Positions 51,887 to 60,704 of a DNA stretch of 64,000 bases are shown here, one piece after another (within the stretch, counting starts at the first letter, position 1; every line of letters starts with the position of its first letter). The stretch comes from an uncultured Christensenellaceae bacterium (GTDB lineage Bacteria > Bacillota > Clostridia > Christensenellales > UBA3700), in assembly GCA_944380285.1 (NCBI GenBank), contig CALWGZ010000009.1, forward strand, positions 1 to 64,000, read 5' to 3'. The notes below the pieces were generated by a model, which saw only the letters and a list, made by a program, of their open reading frames with translations, was not told where the DNA came from and searched no databases. The position numbers and the translations under genes were made by a program.

Positions 51887-54800
51887 AAAAATTTGAATCA
51901 TCTTTTCGATATCGATTGATCTATGTGTTCCGAATCAACGACAAAAATCATAGAGATATGGTCAAGATCGGTGAGGCGACGCTGAAGACAAACAAGGATG
52001 ATTGCACAAAAATTGTTCCTAACAGTTCGGAATTGAACAAAGCCGCAAAGGAAAGGATCAATCAATATACTCAAACGGCAGGCGTACAGTACGATTTGTT
52101 GTACACGGAGATTGCCGTCAAAAAGGAAGGCGCGCCGGGCAAAGAGAAGCTCACGGCTTTCAGCGATCATGACGTGCACAATGTCTTGAAGAGGTCAAAC
52201 ATCGAGGTTGTGAGTTTCGGTGCGGAAATCAAGGGGAAAGAATGGTTCAAGTGCGATCTGGAGACGGCGAAAAAGGCGATCGCCGCTGTCAAGGAAGGGC
52301 GTTCGTCTTTGTTGTCGTCCGATGTAAGCAAAGGGAAAAGTCCGATTATTTTCCGTCCCGAACAGGCAGATGCAATAAAGAAAACAATAAACCATCTCAA
52401 AAAAGGAAACCGGATGCTTTGGAATGCAAAAATGCGTTTCGGCAAAACGTTGACTGCGCTTGAAGTCGTCAAAGAAATGGGTTTTCAAAAGACGTTGATC
52501 TATACGCACAGACCCGACGTAAAGGACGGGTGGTACGATGATTTCAATAAAATTTTTTATGACACCGACTATGTTTTCGGGTCCAAGACAAAGGGGGAAA
52601 AGATTGAAGATCTTGTGGACACGGACAAGAAATACGTCTATTTTGCGTCGTTGCAAGATTTGAGGGGGTCGAGCGCGGTTGGCGGCAAATTTGACAAGAA
52701 CGAATTCATTTTCTTGCTCGATTGGGACTTTGTGATCATCGACGAGGCGCATGAAGGCACGACGACAACGCTCGGACAAAGGGTCATTGAGGCGGTGTTG
52801 ACGGCGAACAAAGACAAAAAGACGAAGATACTCGAATTGTCGGGCACGCCGTTCAAGCTGCTTTCGGAGTACAATGAGAACGAGATCTTCACTTGGGATT
52901 ACATCATGGAGCAAAGGGCGAAGCAGGAGTGGGCACAACTGCACTTCGGCGATCACAATCCGTATGAGGATATGCCCAAACTCGAAATATTTACATATGA
53001 TTTGCACAACGTTTTCCCGGAGTTTGTGGAAAAGAATGTAAATACATTCAAGTTCAAAGAGTTTTTCAGGACGTGGACAGGCGACACCGAAAAGGACGGC
53101 GGGCCCATGCAGGAAGGCGCGGAAAAGGGAGGGTTTGTTCACAAAGACGCCGTAGTGGCATTCTTGAACTTGTTGACCAAAGAAGACAGCGAAAGCAACT
53201 ATCCGTTTTCGAAAGAGGAATACCGTTCATACTATCGGCACACCTTGTGGATGGTGCCGGGGGTGAAAGAGGCGAAGGCGCTCAGTGCATTGCTCAAAGA
53301 GCACCCGGTCTTTGGTTCCGGCGCGTTCAAAATCGTCAATGTAGCAGGAGACGGCGACGAAGAGCAGGAGTGGAGCAGCGCGTTGAAGATGGTGCGGGAC
53401 GCGATAGGAGAGGACCCGGACGATGGCTATACAATCACATTGTCTTGCGGACGGTTGACCACGGGCGTGACCGTGCCGGAGTGGACGGCGGTGTTCATGC
53501 TTGCCGGTCAATTCACGACGGCGGCGAGCAGCTATTTGCAGACCATTTTCAGGGTGCAAAACCCGGCAAACATAAACGGAAAGAAGAAAGAGTATTGTTC
53601 GGTGTTCGACTTCGCTCCGGACAGGACGCTGACGGTCGTCGCACAGGCTCTCGAGCACAGTGGCGGCGAAAAGAGTACGCGCGAAAAGGTGGAAGAATTC
53701 TTGACATTCTGCCCGGTCATTGCGATGGAAGGATCGCAGATGAAGCCGTACAACGTCAACGGCATGATGCGTCAGCTCAAGAAGGCGTATACCGAGATGG
53801 TCGTCAAGAGCGGTTTTGACGACAAGCATCTGTACAAAGAATCGGTGTTCATGAATTTGACGGATGAGGACAAGCAAAAGTTCAAGGAGTTGCAAGCGCA
53901 AATCGGTAAAACGACTGCGGGGAAAAAGAAAGACAAAATCGACATCAACAGTCAAGGTCTTGACGGCAGTGAGGCGCAAAGCGGCAATGACGGCGGAAGT
54001 CCGCCTCGAACGGAGCCGACACGGGAACAGCTTGAGAGAAGGAAACAGCGTGAGCTGACCAGAAATCTTATCTCGATTTTGAGAGGGTTGTCGGTCAGGA
54101 TCCCGTTGCTGATCTATGGCGCAAATGTAAAAATCAGAGAAAATATCACGGCGGAGAAGTTCCCCGACCTGATAGACAAAGCTTCGTGGGACGAATTTAT
54201 GCCAAAGGGCGTGACGAAGGAGATGTATAAAAACTTCGTCAAATACTACGACCAAGACGTGTTCGTGTCGGCAGGGTTGCGTATACGTCAAATGGCGTCC
54301 GAAGCAGACGAGCTGCCGCCGACGGAAAGGGTGAAGCGAATTGCGGAGATATTCTCTTTGTTCAAGAACCCGGACAAGGAGACCGTCCTCACGCCGTGGC
54401 GCGTCGTCAATATGCATATGAGCGAGTGTCTCGGAGGGTACAATTTCTTTAACGAAAGCTTTGATGACACCATCGAAGATCCGGTATTTGTGAATCGCGG
54501 CAAAGTTACGGCGGACACATTGGCGAATCCCGACGCAAAAATTTTGGAGATCAACTCAAAGACGGGGCTCTATCCGCTCTATGTGGCGTACAGTCTTTTC
54601 AGAGCGAAGATGGACAAGATTGACGCGGACAAGAGAAACGACAAAACAGCCGAAGAAGTTTGGAAAGATGTCGTACAAAACAACGTCTTTGTCATTTGCA
54701 AGACAGAGATGGCGAAGATGATCACCCAGCGTACCCTTATGGGCTATCGCAAAGACAAGATCAACGCGCATGCGTTTGACGACATCATCATGCAATTGAA

Positions 54801-55260
54801 AGAAAAGCAAGAGCAATTCAAGAAAAAAGTGACCAGAGGAAGTTTTTGGAACAAGGAGAACGGGACAATGAAATTTGACGCAGTTGTAGGTAATCCGCCG
54901 TATCAATTTGAGGGTGGTTCAGGCGGAAGTAATGATGCGCCGATTTATCAGCATTTTGCAATGGTGGCAGAGCAACTGACACCAAATTATGTTTCTTTAA
55001 TTATGCCGGCTAGATGGTTTGCTGGAGGCAGAGAAAATCTTCTCAGCGAATTTAGGACGCATATGATAAAATCAAAAAATCTAGCTAAAATAGTCGTGTT
55101 TGCCAATGGGACAGAGGTGTTTTCAGAGGTGGAAATAAAGGGAGGTATATGTTATTATTTACTAAACAAAGAATATAACGGGGGGGGGGATGCGAGTACA
55201 TCCTTCACGAAGGGGAAAACATATCGCGGAGTTTGCGCGATTTGTCGCAGTTTGACATAA
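51883..55260 (+). CDS. RM helicase-methyltransferase, frameshifted at a G10 tract
   Basis: 1125 residues to a premature stop. N-terminus has GIY-YIG/T5orf172-like strands (YRLIYVFRI, MVKIGEATL) as a possible nuclease. SF2 helicase: MRFGKT (184-189), DEAH (287-290), STGVTVPEW-type SCGRLTTGVTVPEWTAV and FRVQNPA. A coiled linker (~780-820), then methyltransferase motif IV NPPY at 1004-1007 and a region following it. Layout nuclease-helicase-methylase-TRD recalls type ISP enzymes. The frame breaks at 55180-55189 (ten G) and stops 24 codons later; one extra G (or two fewer) joins it to 55901 for a 1339-residue protein. Confidence 0.82.
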   Translation: MKKFESSFRYRLIYVFRINDKNHRDMVKIGEATLKTNKDDCTKIVPNSSELNKAAKERINQYTQTAGVQYDLLYTEIAVKKEGAPGKEKLTAFSDHDVHNVLKRSNIEVVSFGAEIKGKEWFKCDLETAKKAIAAVKEGRSSLLSSDVSKGKSPIIFRPEQADAIKKTINHLKKGNRMLWNAKMRFGKTLTALEVVKEMGFQKTLIYTHRPDVKDGWYDDFNKIFYDTDYVFGSKTKGEKIEDLVDTDKKYVYFASLQDLRGSSAVGGKFDKNEFIFLLDWDFVIIDEAHEGTTTTLGQRVIEAVLTANKDKKTKILELSGTPFKLLSEYNENEIFTWDYIMEQRAKQEWAQLHFGDHNPYEDMPKLEIFTYDLHNVFPEFVEKNVNTFKFKEFFRTWTGDTEKDGGPMQEGAEKGGFVHKDAVVAFLNLLTKEDSESNYPFSKEEYRSYYRHTLWMVPGVKEAKALSALLKEHPVFGSGAFKIVNVAGDGDEEQEWSSALKMVRDAIGEDPDDGYTITLSCGRLTTGVTVPEWTAVFMLAGQFTTAASSYLQTIFRVQNPANINGKKKEYCSVFDFAPDRTLTVVAQALEHSGGEKSTREKVEEFLTFCPVIAMEGSQMKPYNVNGMMRQLKKAYTEMVVKSGFDDKHLYKESVFMNLTDEDKQKFKELQAQIGKTTAGKKKDKIDINSQGLDGSEAQSGNDGGSPPRTEPTREQLERRKQRELTRNLISILRGLSVRIPLLIYGANVKIRENITAEKFPDLIDKASWDEFMPKGVTKEMYKNFVKYYDQDVFVSAGLRIRQMASEADELPPTERVKRIAEIFSLFKNPDKETVLTPWRVVNMHMSECLGGYNFFNESFDDTIEDPVFVNRGKVTADTLANPDAKILEINSKTGLYPLYVAYSLFRAKMDKIDADKRNDKTAEEVWKDVVQNNVFVICKTEMAKMITQRTLMGYRKDKINAHAFDDIIMQLKEKQEQFKKKVTRGSFWNKENGTMKFDAVVGNPPYQFEGGSGGSNDAPIYQHFAMVAEQLTPNYVSLIMPARWFAGGRENLLSEFRTHMIKSKNLAKIVVFANGTEVFSEVEIKGGICYYLLNKEYNGGGDASTSFTKGKTYRGVCAICRSLT
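55180..55189 (+). repeat. G10 homopolymer, likely phase-variation switch
   Basis: Ten consecutive G inside the coding region of the RM gene, at the point where its frame is lost. Eleven (or eight) G would restore the frame. Confidence 0.75.
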
Positions 55261-55901
55261 TTATCAGAAGCCCAATGCTGGCAGAAGTCGTGGGTAAAGT
55301 TCAACAAGTAAACGAGGGAAAAAGATGCGTAGATTCGATTATTTCCAACGATACGCCTTTTGGCATATCGTCGAATCCTAAGACTAGTCGTAAAAATCCC
55401 TTGCAGGTATATTCAAGTTGTACAGCACAGCATAATACGAAGCTGTATCATATTGAAAATCAGGTGAGAAAAATAGAATATGTAAATCGCGACGATATAA
55501 ATAAAAACAAAAATTATTTAGATAGCGATAAGGTTTTTGTGCCGGGTGCAAGCGGTTCAGGGAACGATCCGGTTGTCATAGGTAAACCAATCGTAGCACC
55601 TAAAAACTCTGTTTGCTCACAGTCGTTTTTGTTTGCTGCATTTAATTCGGCGGATGAAGCAAACAATTTTGTAAAGTACATATATACGAAATTTTTCAGA
55701 GCATTGGTGTCAGCGATAAAAATATCTCAATCTGCGCCAAACAGGGTATATAAATATGTACCGATACAGAATTTTGCAAACGATTCCGATATTGATTGGA
55801 GCAAATCCATTGCCGATATCGACAAGCAATTGTATAAAAAATACGGCTTGACGCAAGAAGAAATTGACTTTGTCGAAGAAAAGATAAAGCCTATGGAGTG
55901 A
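55191..55901 (+). pseudogene. Out-of-frame 3' part of the RM gene (target recognition region)
   Basis: Continues the preceding protein in another frame: CEYILHEGENISRSLRDLSQ, then FDIIIRSPMLAEVV.., RVYKYVPIQNFANDSDIDWS and an end rich in acidic residues (ELTQEEIDFVEEKIKPME-like). PIQNF..DIDW is typical of the tail of Eco57I/type IIG methylase-specificity domains. AT-rich compared with the helicase part, suggesting exchange of this module. An internal start at 55233 could make the piece alone but has no good binding site. Together with 51883-55179 it forms one gene when the G tract changes length. Confidence 0.75.
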
Positions 55902-55905
55902 AATA

Positions 55906-57003
55906 ATGAAGCCCTCTGAAGTAATGGTATCCGATAAAGACTATTTTGCATGGCGCTATGAAGAGCAGACACAAATTAAGCATAGGGTGATTGAAGCCTA
56001 TGCCAAAGTTTACATGTCAAAATTAGGAGCGAGATCCAATACTCTTTTTGTAGACTGCCATGGCGGATATGGAGTCTATATTGATCAAAACAAAAATTTA
56101 TACTTTGGGTCCTCAATTCGAGTGCATCAAGTCAGTGAGTCTGTTTTTGCTCACAGGAACACAAAAAACGGAATAATCATATGTGAAAACGATACGAAAA
56201 ATTATAGAAACCTATGCAAAGTCGTAGATGATTTGAAAATAAAAAACGTAAGCATATTTCAGATTGATTACAATGAGCTTATAAAAAAACCGAACATTAT
56301 CAAACGTTATCAAAAATATCCAACATTGTTCTTTATTGACCCATTTGGTTATTATGACACCCCAATGGAAAATATGAGCGACCTAATGAGGCCTTTCGGG
56401 AATGAAATCATCATTAATTTTATGTTTGATTTTTTAAATCGAGGCATAAGCATTTCAGCTATACAAGAAAAGCAATTGACCGCATTCTTTGGCTCTGATG
56501 AATGGTTTAAGGCACGGGAGCTCTCCGGATTAGAAAGAGAGAGTTTTCTAGTTAATCTGTATAAGAAAAATTTAAAGAAAAAAACAGGGGCAAAATACGT
56601 GTTTGCCTATAGGCTTTGTTATCCTAATAGAAATCAAACATATTATTACTTAATCCATGCAACAAAAAACAGTCAGGGAATGGGATGTATGAAGGATTGC
56701 TTTGCATTAATAAATAATGGCAGAGTTGAATATCTGGGGAAAAAGAATAGTGAAATAAGCCTGTTTGACATGGATTTTTTTAAACAAAACGAAATTAGCG
56801 ATATGTTAAAAAATAAATACTCAGGAAGGAAAATTTCATTTCAAGGCATTTGGGAAGATATTATCGAGGACACTGCTGTACTAGAAAAAGACTTGCGAGC
56901 AACTTTAAAAGCAATGGAGGAGAAAAGAGAAATCAAAGTAGTAAGATTTACAAGCAAAACACCGAAAGGATTAAGTGGTAACGATCAAATTATTTTTTGC
57001 TAA
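55906..57003 (+). CDS. tcmP: Three-Cys-motif partner protein TcmP
   Basis: 365 residues. SAM-methylase-like N-terminal half: NTLFVDCHGGYGVY, GIIICENDTKN, TLFFIDPFGYYDTPMENMSD, NEIIINFMFDFLNRGIS. FIDPFGY..P and the position beside a three-Cys protein identify the TcmP family. Lies 4 nt after the RM gene and 13 nt before the three-Cys gene. TcmP pairs are often found in defence regions; role in modifying nucleic acid is suspected, not shown. Very AT-rich. Confidence 0.85.
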   Translation: MKPSEVMVSDKDYFAWRYEEQTQIKHRVIEAYAKVYMSKLGARSNTLFVDCHGGYGVYIDQNKNLYFGSSIRVHQVSESVFAHRNTKNGIIICENDTKNYRNLCKVVDDLKIKNVSIFQIDYNELIKKPNIIKRYQKYPTLFFIDPFGYYDTPMENMSDLMRPFGNEIIINFMFDFLNRGISISAIQEKQLTAFFGSDEWFKARELSGLERESFLVNLYKKNLKKKTGAKYVFAYRLCYPNRNQTYYYLIHATKNSQGMGCMKDCFALINNGRVEYLGKKNSEISLFDMDFFKQNEISDMLKNKYSGRKISFQGIWEDIIEDTAVLEKDLRATLKAMEEKREIKVVRFTSKTPKGLSGNDQIIFC

Positions 57004-57016
57004 GGAGTGAGTCAAA

Positions 57017-57781
57017 ATGGAGTACATAAAGAGAAATAGCTTGCTATATAAAACCAGAGTAGAATATGGCGATTATACCATAAATCATGTGCAAGGATGT
57101 GCTCATGGCTGCAAATATCCATGCTATGCAATGATGATGGCAAAACGGTTCGGTAAGGTCAAGTCATATGAGGAGTGGTGTGTGCCAAAGCTGGTCGTGA
57201 ACGCAATGGATATTCTCAATAAGGAAATACCGAAATTGAAGGATAAGATTTCGTCAGTACAACTGTGCTTTACTACCGACCCCTTTATGTATGGGTATCC
57301 TGAGGTAACCGAGATGAGCATAGAAATAATCAAAATGCTCAATGATCACAGTATCAAATGTACGGCTTTAACGAAGGGTATTTTACCGGAACAGTTAAAA
57401 GAATTGTCTGGTGAAAACGAATATGGGATTACTCTTATATCTTTAAATGAGGATTTTCGCAAAAGCATGGAGCCTTTTGCAGCTCCATACGCTGAAAGGA
57501 TTGCGGCATTGCGCAAACTTCATGACGCCGGATGTAAAACATGGGTGAGTATTGAACCTTATCCCACCCCGAATATTATTGAGCAAAACTTCAATGATAT
57601 ATTAGAAACAATTGGTTTCGTTGACAAAATAATATTCGGTCGGCTACATTACAATAAGCAAGTTGGCGCATATAAAGATTACAAAGCCTTCTTCAATGAA
57701 TTAGCACAACAAACGATAGACTTTTGCCAGAAGAGAGGCATATCTTATCATATTAAAAGCGGAACCATTACCTCTATTTAA
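57017..57781 (+). CDS. Three-Cys-motif (radical SAM-like) protein
   Basis: 254 residues. CAHGCKYPC at about 27-35 gives CX3CX3C, one residue wider than the usual radical-SAM CX3CX2C, as known for the TcmP partner/Gp37-Gp68-like family. The rest follows a partial TIM barrel (VQLCFTTDPFMYGYPEV, CTALTKGILPEQLKEL, TWVSIEPYPTPNIIEQ, IIFGRLHYNKQVGAYKDY). Likely Fe-S enzyme working with TcmP. Preceded by GGAGTGA. Last gene of the RM operon, followed by a shared terminator. Confidence 0.83.
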   Translation: MEYIKRNSLLYKTRVEYGDYTINHVQGCAHGCKYPCYAMMMAKRFGKVKSYEEWCVPKLVVNAMDILNKEIPKLKDKISSVQLCFTTDPFMYGYPEVTEMSIEIIKMLNDHSIKCTALTKGILPEQLKELSGENEYGITLISLNEDFRKSMEPFAAPYAERIAALRKLHDAGCKTWVSIEPYPTPNIIEQNFNDILETIGFVDKIIFGRLHYNKQVGAYKDYKAFFNELAQQTIDFCQKRGISYHIKSGTITSI

Positions 57782-57787
57782 TATAAC

Positions 57788-57816
57788 GCCGCGGAGCCGT
57801 TCGGCTCCGCGGTGTT
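57788..57816. terminator. Bidirectional terminator
   Basis: CCGCGGAGCCG, TT loop, CGGCTCCGCGG (57789-57812), perfect 11-bp stem, followed by TGTTTTG. Between convergent tcm and leuB genes. Confidence 0.85.
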
Positions 57817-57843
57817 TTGTTGTTCGAAAAATCGAATAATCGA

Positions 57844-58908
57844 TTACAGGTTGCGCAAAATTGTGTCGGTCATCTCGTTGGTGCCGAGGACGGGCAGGCC
57901 TGCTTGCGCGAGGTCGGCGGTGCGCGCTCCGTCGTTCAATGCCTTTTCGACCGCTTTGTCGACGGCGTCGGCTTCGGCGGAAAGGTCGAACGCATATTTG
58001 AGCATCATCGACGCCGAGAGGATGGTCGCGATGGGGTTGGCGATGTTCTTGCCGGCGATGGTCGGCGCGGAGCCATGGATGGGCTCGTAGAGTCCGCGCG
58101 TCGTGTCGTTGATGCTGGCGGAGGGCAAAATGCCTATGCTGCCGACGCATTGCGACGCGAGGTCGGAGAGAATGTCTCCGAACAGGTTGCCGGTGACGAT
58201 GACGTCGAATTGTGACGGATCGCGGACGAGTTGCATCGCCATGTTGTCGACGAGCACGTCTTCGAGCTGGACGTCGGGGTAGTCCTCGTGGATGTCGTGG
58301 ACGACCTTGCGCCAAATGCCGCTGGTTTTGAGGACGTTGGCTTTGTCGACGCTGGACACCTTGCCGCGGCGCTTTTGGGCGAGCTCGAACGCGGTGCGGC
58401 AAATGCGCTCGACCTCGAGTTCGCCGTAGCACATCACGTCGTAGCCTTCACGGCCGTACTTGCCCTCGCGGACGCCTTTTTCGCCGAAGTAGATGCCGCC
58501 GATCAACTCGCGCACGACGAGCATGTCGATGTTCTTTGCGTGTTTGAGAGGGCAGACGTCGGCGAGCGCGTCGAACAATTTGGCGGGGCGAAGGTTGGCG
58601 TAAAGCCCCATCGCCTTGCGCACGCCGAGCAACGCGCGCTCGGGGCGCTTTTCGTACGGCAGAGAGTCATATTGAGGCCCTCCGACCGCGCCCAGCAGCA
58701 CGCTGTCGCTGTTGAGGCACTTGTCGAGGCTCTCCTTGGGGAGCGGCTCGCCGTATTTGTCGTAGGCGGCGCCGCCGCAAATGCTGTATTCGAAGTTGAA
58801 CTTGTGCCCGAACTTTGCCCCGACCTCCTCAAGCACGCGGACCGCGCTCGAAGTGACCTCGGGGCCGATGCCGTCGCCGGGTATGACGGTGATGTTGTAT
58901 GTACCCAT
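57844..58908 (-). CDS. leuB: 3-isopropylmalate dehydrogenase
   Basis: 354 residues, full length. [20 protein letters not shown] start; [40 protein letters not shown]; Mg-binding Asp set in [20 protein letters not shown]; and [20 protein letters not shown]. Oxidises and decarboxylates 3-isopropylmalate in leucine synthesis. Last of leuC-leuD-leuB, 13 nt after leuD; leuA is not in the window. Confidence 0.97.
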   Translation of the reverse strand: MGTYNITVIPGDGIGPEVTSSAVRVLEEVGAKFGHKFNFEYSICGGAAYDKYGEPLPKESLDKCLNSDSVLLGAVGGPQYDSLPYEKRPERALLGVRKAMGLYANLRPAKLFDALADVCPLKHAKNIDMLVVRELIGGIYFGEKGVREGKYGREGYDVMCYGELEVERICRTAFELAQKRRGKVSSVDKANVLKTSGIWRKVVHDIHEDYPDVQLEDVLVDNMAMQLVRDPSQFDVIVTGNLFGDILSDLASQCVGSIGILPSASINDTTRGLYEPIHGSAPTIAGKNIANPIATILSASMMLKYAFDLSAEADAVDKAVEKALNDGARTADLAQAGLPVLGTNEMTDTILRNL

Positions 58909-58921
58909 ATCTTACCTCAAA

Positions 58922-59410
58922 TCAAAATTTACCCGCCTTGATCGCATTGACCAAGCCGCCGCATTCGATGATGTTCTGGATGAACTTGGGGAAGGGCGCC
59001 GCCTTGAAGGTCTTGCCCGTCGTCACGTCGGTGATGACGCCGGTGTCGACGTCGACCTTGACGTCGTCGCCCTGCGAGATCGCGTCCGCAGCCTCGGGGC
59101 ACTCCAAGATGTAAAGCCCGATGTTGAGCGCATTGCGGTAGAAGATGCGAGCAAACGACTTGGCGATCACGATGGATACGCCGCAGCCCTTGATCGCGAT
59201 CGGCGCGTGCTCACGCGACGAGCCGCATCCGAAATTCTTGCCCGCGACGATGATGTCGCCCTCTTTGACCTGCTTGTAAAAATCGGGGTCGGTGTATTCC
59301 ATGCAATGCTTGGCGAGCTCTTTGGGGTCGAAGGTCGACAGATAGGTCGCCGGCACGATGATGTCGGTGTCGATGTCGTCGCCGAATTTGAAAACTTTTC
59401 CTTGAAGCAT
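58922..59410 (-). CDS. leuD: 3-isopropylmalate dehydratase, small subunit
   Basis: 162 residues. [20 protein letters not shown] start and [20 protein letters not shown], the swivelling-domain signature of aconitase-family small subunits, followed by [14 protein letters not shown]. Pairs with LeuC for isomerisation of isopropylmalate. 1 nt between leuC stop and this start. The short form (~160) is that of archaeal/clostridial type LeuCD. Confidence 0.96.
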   Translation of the reverse strand: MLQGKVFKFGDDIDTDIIVPATYLSTFDPKELAKHCMEYTDPDFYKQVKEGDIIVAGKNFGCGSSREHAPIAIKGCGVSIVIAKSFARIFYRNALNIGLYILECPEAADAISQGDDVKVDVDTGVITDVTTGKTFKAAPFPKFIQNIIECGGLVNAIKAGKF

Positions 59411-59411
59411 A

Positions 59412-60689
59412 TCAGTCCTCCTTGACGCCTGCCGAGGCGAGTTTGCCTGCGATCGCGCTTGCCATCGCGGTCGCCGGAGAGGCGAGATAGATGTAGCTGT
59501 CCTTCGCGCCCATCCTGCCGATGAAGTTGCGGTTGGTCGTCGTCACCGCGACCTCGCCGCTCGCGAGAATGCCCATATGTCCGCCGAGGCAGGGGCCGCA
59601 AGTCGGCGTGGACACGATCGCGCCGCCCTTGATGAACGTCTCGATGTAGCCCGCTTTGAGCGCCTGCAAATAGATCTTGTTGGTCGCCGGAATGACGATC
59701 GTGCGCACGTCGGGGGAGACGTGTTTGCCTTCGAGCACTTCCGCCGCCTGTTTGAGGTCGCTCAATCTGCCGTTGGTGCAGCTGCCGATCACGACTTGAT
59801 CGATCTTGATCTCCTCTTTGACCTCGTCGACAAACGCGGTGTTGGACGGCAAATGCGGCTTCGCGACGACGGGACGGATCGCCGAAAGATCGATGTCGAT
59901 CACGCGCTCGTATGCGTCGTCGTCCGCGGCGGCAAAGCGGTCGAACGTCTTGCCGCAGCTCTCGAGAGTGTACTCGTCCGTCTTTTCGTCGACGGGGAAG
60001 ACGCCGTTCTTTGCGCCGCACTCGATCGCCATGTTGCAGACGGTGAAGCGGTCGTCCATGCTCAGGCTGTCCACGCCCTCGCCGCCGAACTCTATCGACT
60101 TGTAGAGCGCGCCGTCTACGCCGATCATGCCGATGATGTACAGTATCAGATCCTTGCCGACGACGCCCTTGCGCAGCTTGCCGTGCAAGTTGAATTTGAT
60201 CGCGGTCGGCACTTTGAGCCAGATCTTGCCGCTCATCATTATGCCGGCGATGTCGGTGCTGCCCACGCCCGTAGAGAACGCGCCCAGCGCGCCGTAGGTG
60301 CAGGTGTGGCTGTCCGCGCCGATGACCACCGTCCAAGGGAGGGCGATGCCCTTTTCGGGCAAGAGCGCGTGCTCGATGCCCATTTCGCCGACGTCATAGA
60401 AGTTCTCGACGTTGTTGGCGCGCGCGAAATCGCGCACGATCTTGCATTGCTGAGCCGATTTGATGTCGCGGTTGGGGGTGAAGTGGTCGAGCACGAACGT
60501 GACCTTGCACTTGTCGCAAAGCCCGCATCCGCTCTTTTGGAACACGTCGATCGCGACGGGCGCGGTCACGTCGTTGGACAGCGCGACGTCCGCGTTGACC
60601 AACACGAGATTGCCCCCGGCAAGCGACGGGTCGCACGGATCGATCCCCAGCTTGCGCGCGAGGATCTGCTGTGTGTAAGTAGCTTTCAT
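59412..60689 (-). CDS. leuC: 3-isopropylmalate dehydratase, large subunit
   Basis: 425 residues, aconitase-superfamily short LeuC/HacA type. Fe-S ligands in [13 protein letters not shown] (Cys) and [12 protein letters not shown] (two Cys), plus [20 protein letters not shown], all intact. GGGAG before the ATG. Begins 16 nt after the surface-protein gene on the same strand, so transcription may come from there as well. Confidence 0.97.
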   Translation of the reverse strand: MKATYTQQILARKLGIDPCDPSLAGGNLVLVNADVALSNDVTAPVAIDVFQKSGCGLCDKCKVTFVLDHFTPNRDIKSAQQCKIVRDFARANNVENFYDVGEMGIEHALLPEKGIALPWTVVIGADSHTCTYGALGAFSTGVGSTDIAGIMMSGKIWLKVPTAIKFNLHGKLRKGVVGKDLILYIIGMIGVDGALYKSIEFGGEGVDSLSMDDRFTVCNMAIECGAKNGVFPVDEKTDEYTLESCGKTFDRFAAADDDAYERVIDIDLSAIRPVVAKPHLPSNTAFVDEVKEEIKIDQVVIGSCTNGRLSDLKQAAEVLEGKHVSPDVRTIVIPATNKIYLQALKAGYIETFIKGGAIVSTPTCGPCLGGHMGILASGEVAVTTTNRNFIGRMGAKDSYIYLASPATAMASAIAGKLASAGVKED

Positions 60690-60704
60690 ATATATCTCCC
60701 GAAA

